The position numbers were made by a program, and so were the translations under genes. Under the pieces are notes generated by a model. It worked only from the letters and a program-made list of their open reading frames with translations. It was not told the DNA's origin and did not search any database. Positions 1 through 12,400 of a stretch of 64,000 nt of DNA are shown here, in pieces (the first letter of the stretch is position 1; each line of letters opens with the position of its first letter). The stretch is taken from assembly GCA_036971715.1 (NCBI GenBank), contig JAVHJL010000009.1:1674001-1738000 (forward strand), given 5' to 3'. The stretch comes from Arthrobotrys musiformis (Eukaryota; Ascomycota; Orbiliomycetes; Orbiliales; Orbiliaceae).

Positions 1-1868
1 CTAGCCCTGCACCAGAAAAACTGGAAGGCGCCGGTGGTTTGCATGAATACCGTCGTGAACAATATCAAAGTTGAGATTATTTCCAGACCCCACAGAAAAA
101 CATTCATCCTTCCTCGAAACTTTTTGGAACGGATGTAGACTTTGAACCAATGTCGAGGATCGGCTGTACTACTGGCTGTACTACTGGCTGGACTGACGGC
201 CGTATTATCTTCCCGAACAGGACGGTAGATGATTGGATACAGCCCTAGCTCCACGAGGCCCGTGAAGGTACAGACGACGAGGAACATGGCGTAACTAAAA
301 CTCCTGCACCCGAGACCTACAGTTGGGGTGTTGTAACTGATATACCAGGCCCCCAGAACCGACATCCCGAGCGTCAGCCATGCGGCAACCATATGAACGA
401 ATTCCCACCTGCTGAAGTAATTAATCGAGAAGATCCCATTTTCATATCCTGGCCAGCGGTCACCGAGGCAACGATTAGCGACGTCAGCCCAATTCACAGT
501 GCGTTGGATAGGCCCCGAGTGGCCCCCGGTCGCTCTTTGTGCGGTCTGGGTATGAGACCAGTAGTCCTCAAGCATTTTTAAAATCGGGTGTGCGACTCCA
601 TAATGCCATCGCCTTCGGCCCTGGCCTACAAATTTCGTAAAGGTAACTTTCTCGCCGTGAATAATCTCCATCAGCTGGTTGAGGAGTTTAACGACATGTT
701 CGCTATCTACCGTGTTTCGGTCGATAATAGCCGATGCAACGAGGACGGGGAGCCAGCCCATGAGAAGTCCTAGTGCGAGGTTATGAGCCGTAGCGTTATC
801 GCCGACGTCGCCGAAGGCTTTGTACATTGATATCCCGAGGGCAAAGAAGTACCATGCCAACGACAATAAAACGGGAACTATGCCGCGTTTACGGAAACGT
901 CGGATTTCAACGGAGATGTCGGTACGGCATTTAACCAACCCGGGTTTTCTGGCCGTATCGTCATTGAGAAATAGAGCTGACACGATTTTTGCGCGGAGAT
1001 CGGACTCAGAGACTCTTTGACCGGAGATTGTTAGATCGGAGGAAAGTTTGTATTGGTTCATAACGCAGAGAAGGGCGAATGAGTCGCGGACAGAGCAGAA
1101 TTTTTCATTCCGTAGGTCTAAGTCATCGGAAGCTCGGGTGGCTTGGTCCGATCCACCCTCTGGAGCGGGCTGTTGAGCTGCATGCGACACGTCATTGAGC
1201 CCAATACCGGCTTCTTCGTCGCCCGTACCTCTGGGCTCAAGTTGAGGAGTCTGGCGACGAGACGAACCTCTGGGTTGTGTGGTAATATCGCGAGGGTGCC
1301 TTCTAGGAATGCCCATGTCGGCAAGGGTAGCGGCCCGTCCTATAGCCCGGAGATTCCAGAAAATATATGTCAGGGTCGCGAATGGCGATCCAATCCATCT
1401 GAATATCATGAGGATAGTACGCCCCCTTCGATTTGACTCCCAAGGGAGGGATACGATAAGCCCGAAAAGCGGCAATATCCATGTAGTCAAGGTGTCCGAT
1501 ATCAAAGGCCACTCGTAAAATCCTGGGGTGGCTCCACAGGAGAATACAGCATCATGGTAGGACACGGCCAAGGGGTATGAAATTTCTGTCGGGCGGACTC
1601 TGCTGGCGCTCGATGCCTTGATTAGGGCCTGTGTGATATTCTGAGACTTAACTGGTAGGCTTGGGTCGAGTAGGTCCGGATTGAGCTCGAAGAAGAGGTC
1701 ATAGTTGAAGTTAGTGATGTGACCTCTCCACAACCACGGAGAGTCGGTGAAAGTCTCGTTTCTAAAGTACTCAGTGCAATCTTGATCTGTGAGGGCGAGG
1801 GAGTCTTGTTGGGCGAGGGCAATTGTCAGCAGAGAGATAGCTGCTAGTATTCTTAGCAGGAATATCAT
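1..1868 (-). CDS. Multi-pass membrane protein, Pezizomycotina-type, partial at left edge
   Basis: Reading the minus strand from the ATG at 1868 gives 622 uninterrupted codons that run out of the window at base 1, so the C-terminus and stop are missing. Residues 1-20 (MIFLLRILAAISLLTIALAQ) form a clear signal peptide. About six hydrophobic segments follow, near residues 125-145, 325-345, 360-380, 480-505, 520-545 and 600-620. Between the first two lies a polar Pro/Arg/Glu-rich loop. A short signature, TPTVGLGCRS, lies just after the fourth segment; I associate it with a family of uncharacterised fungal plasma- or endomembrane proteins, from memory of that family rather than a search. Three frame checks along the length confirmed the frame stays open, and no intron is needed. 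A 12-base tandem duplication inside the gene (163-186) encodes a repeated SSTA. Function unknown; the coding call itself is strong. Confidence 0.85.
   Translation of the reverse strand, partial: MIFLLRILAAISLLTIALAQQDSLALTDQDCTEYFRNETFTDSPWLWRGHITNFNYDLFFELNPDLLDPSLPVKSQNITQALIKASSASRVRPTEISYPLAVSYHDAVFSCGATPGFYEWPLISDTLTTWILPLFGLIVSLPWESNRRGRTILMIFRWIGSPFATLTYIFWNLRAIGRAATLADMGIPRRHPRDITTQPRGSSRRQTPQLEPRGTGDEEAGIGLNDVSHAAQQPAPEGGSDQATRASDDLDLRNEKFCSVRDSFALLCVMNQYKLSSDLTISGQRVSESDLRAKIVSALFLNDDTARKPGLVKCRTDISVEIRRFRKRGIVPVLLSLAWYFFALGISMYKAFGDVGDNATAHNLALGLLMGWLPVLVASAIIDRNTVDSEHVVKLLNQLMEIIHGEKVTFTKFVGQGRRRWHYGVAHPILKMLEDYWSHTQTAQRATGGHSGPIQRTVNWADVANRCLGDRWPGYENGIFSINYFSRWEFVHMVAAWLTLGMSVLGAWYISYNTPTVGLGCRSFSYAMFLVVCTFTGLVELGLYPIIYRPVREDNTAVSPASSTASSTADPRHWFKVYIRSKKFRGRMNVFLWGLEIISTLILFTTVFMQTTGAFQFFWCRA
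163..186. repeat. 12-base tandem duplication in coding sequence
   Basis: Two exact copies of GGCTGTACTACT in tandem. They keep the reading frame of the membrane protein and add four residues in a cytosolic or luminal linker before its last membrane segment. Confidence 0.9.
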
Positions 1869-3116
1869 ATTGGGCACATTTGATGACGCGTTTCAAATCT
1901 GGGGTTGAACTTGTCTCGTATGCCAGAGCTGGCTGAAGGGTTGAATAGGTTATGTCTAGTGAATGACAGACATTGAGATATTGATATTAATAATGGTAGG
2001 TGTGGTTGGAAAGAAACAAGGAGGATAGCAGTGGCATCTATTTGGATTTATAGAAGCCAGATAGAGCCCTTAAGTACAAGATATCGCGATCGACATCAGC
2101 TGTAGCTTCGGGCCCGAGATTCTCTCACCCTCCCGCAAATTCATGTAGCCTCCCCCCTCCATTCCATTCCAGTTCATTTCTCGACTGTCCAGCTGGACCA
2201 CCAATCTGATATCCGTGACACCCACCGTCAGAAACCTGCATCAGGATCCAGGAAATGATATTTTGCCAGTGCCTATCAAATCGATCGATTCCCTGCTGTC
2301 TGGCACCAGATGCGTTGAAATTGTTGCCGTTTTTGGAGTACCGGCAGATAAGAGGCAAAATGCTGGGTGCTGGATCGAGGCTTGTTTTTTTGGGCCTCAG
2401 CTCATACGTCTTGGCGGCGGCCCGCTGAGCGTCTAGATCGTAGATTTGAACTAAGGCTGAACGGGTACATATATCTTGACAGCTATAGCTATAGCGCTGT
2501 AGGATCGGTCGTGTGGTCATTTCATTTTGGATGGCGGGTGGTCGCTTCGGCCAGCTCTGGTATACGAGACAAGGTAGTCGGCCTTGTCGATGAGCCGATG
2601 GGGCGCATACATTGGTCGTACAAATCATGCAATCATGATATCCCCTTACATGCAGATTCGTCCTTCCAGCACAAAGATGTATACGTACGTACGAAAGTGC
2701 ATGACGACTGGTTGATACGAAACGAGGCTGCCTCTCACTTTGCAGGAATATTCGAAATGAACGAGCATGCGCGCGCATTCAGGAACCGCTCCTCCAAGTA
2801 TAGGAGTAGTTTTTCTTTGTAGGGGTTGTCTCCCTATGTCAATATCGATGAAAAATAGAAGCCCTGTATTCCTTTACTCCAAAAAAAAAAAAAAACGCCA
2901 AACATTACAGCATAACCCACTCCAACTCCTCCACCAGGGCCTCCAGCGGTAACTCTGCGCCGACATCGCCCTCACTTGCTCTGAGTCGAACAAAGGAGTT
3001 TGAATTATCATTGTCGTCATTCCTTGTCACAATCAGAAAAATAATCGCTTTGTACGGAGAGGCCATGAAAAGAAGAAGACCGTCCCCCCTCCCTCGAAAG
3101 TTTTATAAAAAAATAC
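1869..3116. other. Intergenic, no gene seen
   Basis: This holds the promoter of the membrane protein and the 3' side of atg5. Two long overlapping ORFs on opposite strands (2125-2778 minus, 2367-2822 plus) have no recognisable domain and random-looking composition. A 15-base A run lies near 2881. Nothing else could be supported. Confidence 0.6.
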
Positions 3117-4326
3117 CTACATCATAGCTAGAGTGATATGTAAAAACCCGTCTGGGTACATAGCTTCCTTCATCAGTTCTAGTAAAGGTGCGCTTAGCGG
3201 GAGTACGATGCCGTGCATGACGGGCCTGGCGAGTACTACGCTCCGTTTGGATGGGAAGATGATGGGGACGAGAGAGTTGAGGGCTGTGCCGAGGGTTTGT
3301 GCGTCGCCACCTGCGAAAATTATTACCATTAGAATCACGACCAAGTCTGTACTAGGCCAACCACCGAGGGACAGAAGCACATACGTATGGTCCCTGGCTG
3401 CCTCGCTGGTACGCTACCCTGGATTACTTGGCCCGTCTCTGGGTTATAAACTCTAATCGGGATATTCTTCAATGTTGTTCCCGAGTGATTCAACAGTTTG
3501 TCTGTCACACCCCAGAACCTGTCATAGTCATGATCCTGCAGACTGGCAAACAGGTCTTGAGTATCGCTAGAACTTAAACTCATCACAGCCTTTGATGTCC
3601 CATTCCGAGCGAAACCAGCTTCTTTGATAGTGTTGATGAACGCATCATGTGTAGAAGTAGGTGTAAGCGTGGTGAGGAGGTCATTTGGATACGAGGCGAA
3701 TCGTAGAGTAATTGTCCATGGAACAGGAGCAGCGCCAGGCTCAGGGTCAGCAGCCAGAGGAGGAGAGCCGGGCCTATCGTGGTTTGTTGGAGGCAATGTA
3801 GGGGTCTTTGTCGGATCTAGGGCGGTATAAAAGTCGTAAAGAAGACCAACAGGCCAGTGCCTACAAACCCCCCGTTCACGTCAGCATCTACCCGTATCTT
3901 CATTCTGAGCCTCTATCGTCCACCTCTCGGGGTTCTTTTGTATTGGGACTGGATTGGCGAGGAACAAGTACCATCGTAGCGGGGCATTATCCACCTCAAA
4001 CCAGGCACTTTCCACAGTTGAAACGGCCCTGTCTATCAGGAAATCTTCAAAGAACTTGTATATCCTCGGTAGGTAGAAAGGTAAATAGGCGACCCGGTCG
4101 GCTTGGAACTAAAGACAGATGGTTGAAGCTGGAATCAGCCCTTCTATCCACAGAATCTCAGCAGGAAGCCACTTGCAAGTGATTTCATTCAATGATCCAC
4201 TCAACCGAAAGGGACACCTACATAGTACGGGTCTGCCTTGTCGAATATGCGACATTCGCTCGGGTCCAGCATGACCTTGAAGGGGATACTGCCATCCCAG
4301 ACAGCCCGGCGCACCGCGTCTGCCAT
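3117..4326 (-). CDS. atg5: Autophagy protein 5 (Atg5)
   Basis: Four exons on the minus strand: 4326-4222, 4108-3972, 3860-3385, 3310-3117. All three introns (113, 111 and 74 bases) have GT..AG ends and the phases join into 303 codons plus stop, close to yeast Atg5 (294 residues). Atg5 is the acceptor of the ubiquitin-like Atg12; Atg12-Atg5 binds Atg16 and acts as the E3-like enzyme that lipidates Atg8 on the growing phagophore. Family hallmarks seen in order: AVRRAVWDGSIPF at the N-terminus, YLPFYLPRIYKFF, NAPLRWHWPVGLLYDFY, then ASLQDHDYDRFWGV in the second ubiquitin-like fold. Lys171 in GTSKAV aligns by eye with the lysine conjugated to Atg12. I chose the ATG at 4326 because the frame is open further upstream but has no other ATG. 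Divergent from the mitoribosomal gene at 4743. Confidence 0.92.
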
Positions 4327-4742
4327 CCCGCCACCAAACTCGATCCGTTCGTTCTCCCTGTTTTCCGCGTTATGTCGCCTCTGCCTTTCGTCGTCCAAGA
4401 GGAACCGAGATATCGTTCTTGTGCTGCTTGTTAGGGGGTGTTCAGGCCTGTCGGAGATATGGTCATGAGGCTGAAAATGGAACTAGGATGGGAAGGTAGA
4501 AGGTGGAAGGTGGGAGATGGAGGATGAGGAGGACGAGTTCCGTGGAGGGGCATCGTTTCGCTTCTGTTTCCTGTTTCGTCCTCCAACGTCCGCCGCAACA
4601 CCAAAAATTCTGACCTTTCCAATTGCAACTTCAACTTCAACTGCAACTTCAACCTCAAACACCCCCACGATATTTGCATCTGCATCTCCTCGACAGGACT
4701 CGGCTTCATCGAAGGGACCGGCGCCTGCACAGATTCGTCACG
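4327..4742. promoter_or_regulatory. Shared divergent promoter region of atg5 and the mS42-type gene
   Basis: A 416-base interval between two start codons facing away from each other. It contains a run of degenerate CAACTT/CAACCT hexamers on the plus strand (about 4620-4660). I saw no clear TATA box. A bidirectional promoter is inferred from the arrangement only. Confidence 0.5.
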
Positions 4743-5811
4743 ATGCCTCCTTCGCGGCTACGGCCGACCGGCCTGCTCTCGGGATGCTCTAATCTCGTAT
4801 GTAACAAGACCAACTCCCAGTGGCACTGGATTCGATACTAACTGGCCTCGACAGACCCGCAACTTCCTCGTCTCCTCCTCGTCTTCAATTGTCCGTCGCA
4901 CGATTTTCAATGTACCGATAATCGAAGGGATCAATACCAAACTCGAGAACGGTATCCCACCGGTCTACTCTCCCAGCCAATTCCAAGTCGCCTGGAAGGA
5001 ATACCAGACCCATCTCATCGACCGTCTGAACCTGGCTACGGCCGGAACAAACCTACAAACCCAGCACCCACTCCAAGTCGCCCTTCTTACCTCCCGCGAC
5101 TCAGACCAGGCAGCTACATTCAACTACGCTTCAATGGCTCACAACAACCATTTCTTCTTCCAATCTTTGAGCTCCAGTCCCACTCGGCCGGAATCGATAT
5201 CGACACTCACGCTCACGATTCAAGAATCATTCGGCCACATCGACATCCTGAAGGAGTCATTCATTGCAACGGCACTGGCTTGTTTCTCCAATGCATTCGT
5301 CTGGCTCGTTCTCGACCATTATAACAAGAAACTTAAGATCTTAACCACCTATAACTCTGGTACTCCGTATGGTCTCTCCCACCGTCGTCAATCCGTCGAT
5401 GTAAACACCACCACCCGTCCTCACCAAGATCCAAATACCTTCCCATTCTCCTTACAAGCATCGGACTACTCGAACTCTAGCGACAACTACACCCGTTCGC
5501 TTGCTGAGGTTCCATCGGATTCGGAAGCTGCAGGACGTGAGGGTGGATATTCTCCGCTGTTGTGTGTGAACATGTGGGAACATGCTTGGCTTGTCGATTA
5601 TGGGTTCGACAAGAAGGAGGATTATTTGAATAATTGGTGGGAGGCTGTGGACTGGGGTGTTGTGTGGAATAGACTCGAGCCCCATGGGTTCGCAAGCAAG
5701 CCGAATAGGCAGCTGCATGGTGGTCCAGCACCTGTGAGGGATGATACCGGTGGAGACGCTGGTGGCACAAAGCTAGCAGATGAGGTTGCAAGATGGACCG
5801 GATCAAGGTAA
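4743..5811 (+). CDS. rsm26: Mitochondrial small-subunit ribosomal protein of the Fe/Mn-SOD fold (mS42/mS43 type)
   Basis: Two exons, 4743-4796 and 4855-5811, joined across a 58-base intron (GTATGT..CTAAC..ACAG); 336 residues. The short first exon is basic (MPPSRLRPTGLL), fitting a mitochondrial targeting sequence. The rest has the SOD layout: FNYASMAHNNHFFF where SOD has its NH metal-ligand helix, and LLCVNMWEHAWLVDYG followed by YLNNWWEAVDW where SOD has DVWEHAYYLDY and YLENWW. The metal-binding Asp of SOD is Asn257 here (N-M-W-E-H), so enzymatic activity is unlikely. This fits the known family of fungal mitoribosomal proteins Rsm26/Mrp1 derived from SOD. Which of the two paralogues it is cannot be settled by eye, so the symbol is tentative. 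Confidence 0.85.
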
Positions 5812-6266
5812 AAAGTCTTGTTATGAAAAGGCTTTGAGTGTAGTTAGGCACATAGAACATACGGAGATGTAGTACTGTATATAAATTTGTATAATGAGTT
5901 TATGTATAAATTTTACCACCAATTCATGCGACTGGAATTGCGGTATTACAATTAGGTAGGTGACCAGGGGGTGTGGATTTCCTATACACAGTATCCACCC
6001 AGTTTGAGATTGTCAGTGATTCCACGTGCACACGTACCAATCCACCAAAAATGGGTATCAGACTTCATCCATATACACTAGATTCGAGTTTCATGGGGTC
6101 TAGGTGCATGTCCCGATACGCTCTCGAGTACTAGTATATCCTCGTTAAAGATATAATCGAAAGGATCGAGCGCGCCTTCTCCTATTGGGTTAATCGAATC
6201 TGTTTCAGAGAGGTTCCGGAAACTCTCTATTACGCGCAAGTTCGCATATTTAGGCCGGGCCCAATA
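5812..6266. other. Intergenic between convergent genes
   Basis: Short AT-rich interval between the 3' ends of the mS42-type gene (plus) and the zinc-finger gene (minus). I see no ORF, tRNA or notable repeat. Confidence 0.6.
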
Positions 6267-8770
6267 CTATTCATGGTTACTATTCAAGTGTCGCCTCAAC
6301 GAGCCTTGACTTGCGTATGCAAGTGGGCACAAATGACACCCAAATGCCTTCTCCCCGTGCTCTTGTGACACATGAGCGCCAAATTCACTCGCGTTTTTAA
6401 AAATTAGCAAGCATCGAGAGCAACGATATTTCGTATACCGCCGATCCCATTTGAATACTTGGCCTGGCGACTGGAATATCCTTTCGTTAGTGGAAACACG
6501 AATATCGGGAACGAGCCTAGTAATATGCTCATTTCTCAAAGTCCACCCTTCAATTGCGCCCTCTGTAATATCGGGAGCATGTACTGCTACTGTAGGCCAA
6601 GTCGGACTGAGACTGAGATTACTCTGACTAGTGAAAGCTACTTATTCCGTGAATATCCCGTTAAAATTCATGTTTAATGTTCAAAGGAATGGGCCGTTTT
6701 GACTCACTCGAGGTATCCAAAGCAAGTTCGGGCCGAGGCTCCATTTTAGGGGGTACTGGACCACCCTGGGTGAGGCTGGGAACGAGACCAGGGGGTAGCA
6801 AATCCTCCATAAATTCACTAGCCAATCCAACGAGGTTCCGTTTAGCAGTGACAAACTTTTGTATTACTCTATCTTCTTGTATATCGTATTCCTTCGAAGG
6901 CAAGAAATCCCATTGGAGCGGAGACAGTTGCGTGAAGGGCACACCACCCTCATCTTCTCTCTCTTCTCGCTCTATTGTTTTCATGGCAACGTCTGTTTCG
7001 ACCCACTGTTCGGGCCATTCAAAACCGAGTTCCGAGATTCTGCGTGATCTTGTAGAACTATCCTCCTCTGATCGATCGCGACTACCCTCTGACTGAAAAT
7101 CATTTATGTCTTCTCGATACGGCAAAGCCATGAACGCCAATGACCTAAGATGGCCAGCGATATGCCTAGGAAGAAGCTCCATTATTTTATCTCTATTTTG
7201 TGGTGTTATTTTCATGATTTCTTCCGGCATGCAATTACAAAACGGGCATATATGAGGTTCCCGTACGATTGCGACGGTGCTTCTTCGGCTGAGAGTTAAT
7301 AGTTGTGTTTGCGTAAACTTTGCGGCGTGGAGGGAGTCCATGTGGTCTAGGAAATCTTCTTTCCATCGAAATGGCTCTAGAGATTCGCATATTGGGCAAT
7401 GAAGCATCTGTAAGTGGACTCCCCATGCCATGTTTGGCGCGCCATGCGTACTCATATGTTGGACCCAGTCTTGGAATTTGGTAAACTGGGCCGGCGATGA
7501 CCGACACTTTTCTGAGATGCACGAGTACGGCTCGAGATCTTCGTCTACGTGGTGTTTCCACCACTTCTCGTTTGTTGCGTGGGCCGAACGGATAAGCTCA
7601 CAGCAGTAGGGGCAGCTACACTCCCTTTGTTCCAAGGCCAAGAACGGCGGTGGAGGGTACTCTAGTTTGAGGTCTCGTATAGATGTGCCCTGGCTCACGA
7701 TTGAGCGCGCTGGCTTGTGCGTCGGGAAGATTTTCCGAAACATCTTGGTGTCCAGCGTAGATGCATTTGTCTCGGACAGCGCTATTGCGTAAGGGCTGCT
7801 CGATAGTGGAAGGAGTCGTAGTCTTTTTGGCTCCCGAGTATCGATATCGATTTGCCCGCTACGCATTTGTGGAACTACAAGGCGATGTTTTGTTCCTGCG
7901 ATCAACGGCTCTGAGGGCCTAGGGTGAAGGTTAGATGACGGACTCGAGTCGTTCCTACAAGTGTTATGCGCCAGTTTCTCTTGATGCCGCATCTTGTAGT
8001 CGAATTGTTTCCGACGCAAAGCAATAGATTCAGCAACCTGTTCGCAAAGAGTCCCGTTGGCTTCCTTGAAGCGATGTTTCAACACCCTTAGAATGAAACC
8101 CTTGAAATTTATTTCGTCGTCATCAGTCAAAGCTTTAGACCGGAGATTTCGACTTCGTGCTGACGACTTCTTGATCACTACCGCAAGATTTTGCAGTCTG
8201 TCGAGGCTCTCGCTAGCAGCTTCTATTGCTTCGGTGAAAACCTGGCTTCGCGATGCGCTATCTCTGCCCTCATCAATTGCTGTATACGTAGTTTTAGAGA
8301 TGTCAATTAATTATACTCGAGCCTGTTGATTATCTCACGAGTCGGAAAAAAAAAAAAGTGGGAGGATAGGCGGGCAAATGTTTACCTTGATGGAGACTTC
8401 CTTTCAGGACCTCCAGTAGTCGGAGAACCATAGATTTGATATCTTCGCTCAACCTTAGTCGATAATCCAGGGAAGAATTCCCACTCGCCAGAGCCCCGAT
8501 ATTGCTTGCCCAAATGTTTAGTCGTCCAAACTGCGTTTCAAAGGTATCAAACTCGCTAGATTGCTGTATATTAGCGAGTACCTCTTGGAATAAGTGCTGA
8601 CATTCTGTTGTAAGGCTGGCTATTGGGGGTTGGTCGCTGGCACCCATAACGCCGTCGATATTTTCCATAACGATGTCTCCCATAGATTGAGTTAGAGAAG
8701 CCCTCAGATTTGAGAACGGATTAATGTTGGGTTCCCCGACTGCGTTCCTTGATAAAGCCTGGCGCCGCAT
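6267..8770 (-). CDS. C2H2 zinc-finger protein with fungal NLR-associated N-terminal helical domain
   Basis: Three exons: 8770-8386, 8279-6708, 6637-6267; introns of 106 and 70 bases with good junctions (GTAAAC..ACAG, GTGAGT..GTAG) and matching phases; 775 residues. The N-terminal ~130 residues match a helical module I know from fungal NLR-like and orphan C2H2 proteins (core FGRLNIWASNIGALASGNSS, then SLDYRLR). The middle contains imperfect fingers: CSCPYCCEL, HCPICESLEPF with H-x4-H, and HICPFCNC ending in LLPRHIAGHLRSLAFMALP, a signature of that same group. The last ~55 residues hold two textbook C2H2 fingers, both C-x2-C-x12-H-x4-H. No NB-ARC or NACHT domain is present. Role unknown; nucleic-acid or protein binding is inferred. 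It faces the DUF7580/PNP gene across 691 bases. Confidence 0.85.
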
Positions 8771-9461
8771 GGCGGCAGCTGCAGTGCGTGAATAACGTTT
8801 GGATGAGGAACGGTAGTCGTCTAGTCTTCACGCCCCGAGCTAAGCTCTCTGCGGTCCACGTGGCCACGCACCGGCGGGAATTTGGTGTCGATTAAAACGT
8901 AGGAAGTCGGCAGCACGAGTCCAGACTTCGAAGCGGGAGATGCCGCATCTCGTTTGAGGGTTTGCTTTGATCTTGCATCTGCAGCTGCAGGCTGATGTAT
9001 ACTTAAGTATATGTGAATAACCTAACAACACCTCGTGGAGGGTGGTTTGTTGCATATTGCCGGCGATAATCGATAAACCACAGCCTCGTGCGGGGTGATT
9101 CGTGATCCTAGTATACGTGTGTGCTCCATCAATCGCAATCTTAATCCTATGCTTCATATCAAGCTATTCGATTCCAGAGTCGGACCCCATCAAGGAACAA
9201 GGAAACGAGCTTCTTCGTATCTTCGGGAAGTTTACCGCGCTTATATTACAATTCATAAGCACACCCATAGGCCCACCGGCATCAGCAGCGTCGACATAAT
9301 TATATAATCGATACCTCCAAGACAAGCGACCTAACTTAGTTTATACGCTTACTTATCCTTCCAGCTTAGTGCTAGAGAACTATAGACACCAGCCTCAACA
9401 GCTAGGAAACTCAAGCCCCGATAAACACCGCGACGCGATGTTGGATAATCGATAATCGGTA
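8771..9461. promoter_or_regulatory. Divergent promoter region of the zinc-finger and DUF7580/PNP genes
   Basis: 691 bases between two start codons facing apart. Small ORFs on both strands (for example 9102-9299 plus) have no recognisable content. An extra upstream exon of the plus-strand gene could be hidden here, because DUF7580 proteins often have a longer hydrophobic N-terminus than the one modelled. Confidence 0.45.
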
Positions 9462-12400
9462 ATGAAGCTCTCCGTAGACGGTGCACGGCAGTGGGAGCTG
9501 CTTCAAGTAGTCAAAGAGCTATTCTGCAGTTGCTTGGCGTGCTACGATTACCCAGCCTGTCCAAAGGATTCGCTCCAGCGTAGTCGACACCAGACTTTCT
9601 TCCAATGCGATATAAGCATGATCCTCCAACACATCCAAGCGGACTCTGAACTCTCGAGCGAGCCATTTGATAAATGCATTGAATCACTGAACGAGCTGCT
9701 TCAAGAATTTGAAAATACAATCGATGACGGGATTCTCAAAGGAGGCACAGACTCTCAGGAGATCGAGGCTTGCGAGTCTCTGGAAATCCAGGTGTGTATT
9801 CAGAATATCTTGACCCATGGTTTTCGAATGCACATCATATATCAAATCTAACGTCGGCATCTTTCAATTAAGTATCCCAAGTTAGAGATTATAAAGGAGA
9901 AGCTGTCTGAAACAGAGGAACACCAAAGTGCCATCGACTACCTAAGCCCTTATATTCACCTAACGGGGGTGCAGGATTACAAGGTGCTAATCGGTGCCAT
10001 GAAGATATTCAATGAAGAAATGAAGCAGGTTTATAAATTTTCTTCAAGTTCTGAGAGCGAGGCCCTGCATACGAATGTTAACAGGGGCTTGGCAACAAAG
10101 CCGACCTCGCAAAGCACGCAACCGGACTCTCTAGTGGAAGCCGTACATCCTGTTCGCAACATGATAGAGCAGCTTCATGGTAGTCTGATACGCTCGTTAG
10201 GTTGTCGCTCATCCCACAACGCGAGACTGCATTTACCAGCCCAAGATGGAACCAATTCCACCAAATGCGACCCGGGCCCCGGACTTAACGTGGATATTTA
10301 TTTCTCTACATGCAGTGGTAAATCGGGCTGGCAAGGCGCCAAATGCACTGTCAAGAGGTCAGTTCCCATGTATTGATGTTTATCGTGGCGCAATTCAAAA
10401 ACGCATATACTTCACAAAAATCAATGTTCAGAAAATGAATTACTGATCACATACCCCGGCTACCAGTCCTTCAAATACTTGCGATAAATCCTGTAAAGAA
10501 GTGCAAAACCTTTGTTACACGATTGGTCGGTCTCAGAAGCGGAAACGGCAATTGAAACTTCTCTCAATCGGCGAAAACCTTCTTCATGATCTTCCCAACT
10601 GCCGTGAACGATTAGAAACATCACAGTCTCCAAGCAAATCGCTACGCGAACTCCTCGACGAAGATCATTTCTCTCGCTTCGGTAGACAAAAAGTTTCCCT
10701 CAAGGAAAAGAGGATATTGGCCGTAGTCCTCGCCCACCTTATGCTCCAGCTTTGTGATGGGCCTTGGATCCGAGAGACATGGGATGCGAGCAATATCTAC
10801 TTCCCTTACAACCCCACTACCTCCAAAGCCAATCTCCGACAACCATACGCTGACAGCTCCTTATCTCCCAAAAAAAGGACTGCCGGCAGCGCGTCAGAGG
10901 GTCTAGAATCCAACAACATTGATCCATTTCACAAATACCCTCTCATCCTCGACTTCGCTCGTTTGTTAGTTGAGATCGAACTTGGCGAAACCATTCAGCC
11001 AACGAAAGAAGATGGAGAGGGCCCCGATACTGTATTCTATATGGTCTGTAGGGTTTTTGACGAAATGGCAGAAAATATACACGATGGCTACAAATCCGCT
11101 ATCGAAGCCTGCTTGGAGTGTGACGAATTCCTGCCTGCGGACACCTCATTCGATCACGCAGAGTTTAGAGACCTCGTATATCAGAACATCGTTACCCCAT
11201 TAGAACAAGAGCTTCTGACTGGATTTCGAATTACGGTACCAGAGCTGAGCAGCTTACAATATGAAGATGGAAGATCTTCTCAGAAATCTACTTCTAGCTC
11301 TTTTGGCGCCCTGGCGGGCTGGGAACAAGACAACTCCCCCGGCACTACAGACTCGAGAAACGACCATAGTCAGGACCCTAACCATGCCCCCAGGTCGGCA
11401 TCTTTTGAAGTCAATTCGTCGACGAGAGAGTATCCAATCGTAAACGGTCGTAATGGAATATCACAGGTCCGAGTAGATACTTTCTCCAGCTCCGTATCCA
11501 GCTCTGTCGAAATATACCCACCTGAGTCATTCAAAATCGCCATTGTTTGCCCTACGGCGGTAGAACTAGCGCCTATCGTAGCAATGCTAGATACTGAATA
11601 CAAAGAGATATCTTTCACCCCACAGCTACAGAGGAACAGTTACACTCTCGGACGAATAGGTTACCATAACGTGGTTGTCACCGCCATGCATGGAATTGGC
11701 AACAATTATGCAGCGGCAGTAGTAACACAACTGACAAACGATTTCAAATCTGTGCAATTTGGACTACTGGTCGGGATGGGGGGTGGTATTCCCAATCTTC
11801 CACAAGACGACATCCGACTTGGAGATGTCGTCGTGAGTAAGCCGACGAAGGAATTCGGAGGAGCAGTTCAGTTCGATCGAGGCAAGACGCATCCCGACAG
11901 CCGCTTCGAAAGGACTGGCCATCTAAATAAACCTTCCTGGTTTTTGAGGTCAAATCTCGAGAAACTCATCGCCAAACATTTAACCCAGCCAAGCAGAGTC
12001 GGCGAATATTTAGCGGAAATGACACGGAAGAGGAGCCTCATGGTCCAAAAGGGGTATGTCCACCCAGGCGAAGAATATGATGTGCTATATGAACATGACT
12101 ACCGCCATAAACCAGATACCAACGATTGCAAGGACTGCGACCAAAATAAGAAAGTCGAGCGAGAGAGGCGAACGTCTAAAGATCCTGTAGTTCACTATGG
12201 AACAATTGGATCAGCCAACACTGTTCTTAAAGACGGTGACACCCGCGAAAAGCTCAGAAAGGATCTTGGGGTCATATGTGTAGACATGGAGACAGCCGGT
12301 ATTATCGACGACTTGCCCTGCCTGATCATCCGGGGAATTTCCGACTACGCAGATTCACATAAGACAAAAAAGTGGCAACCTTATGCGGCAGCGGCTGCCG

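Noticed and set aside
2125..2822. Overlapping 217- and 151-codon ORFs on opposite strands
   Set aside because: No domain, no start context, composition like random translation; both sit in an intergenic region and contradict each other.
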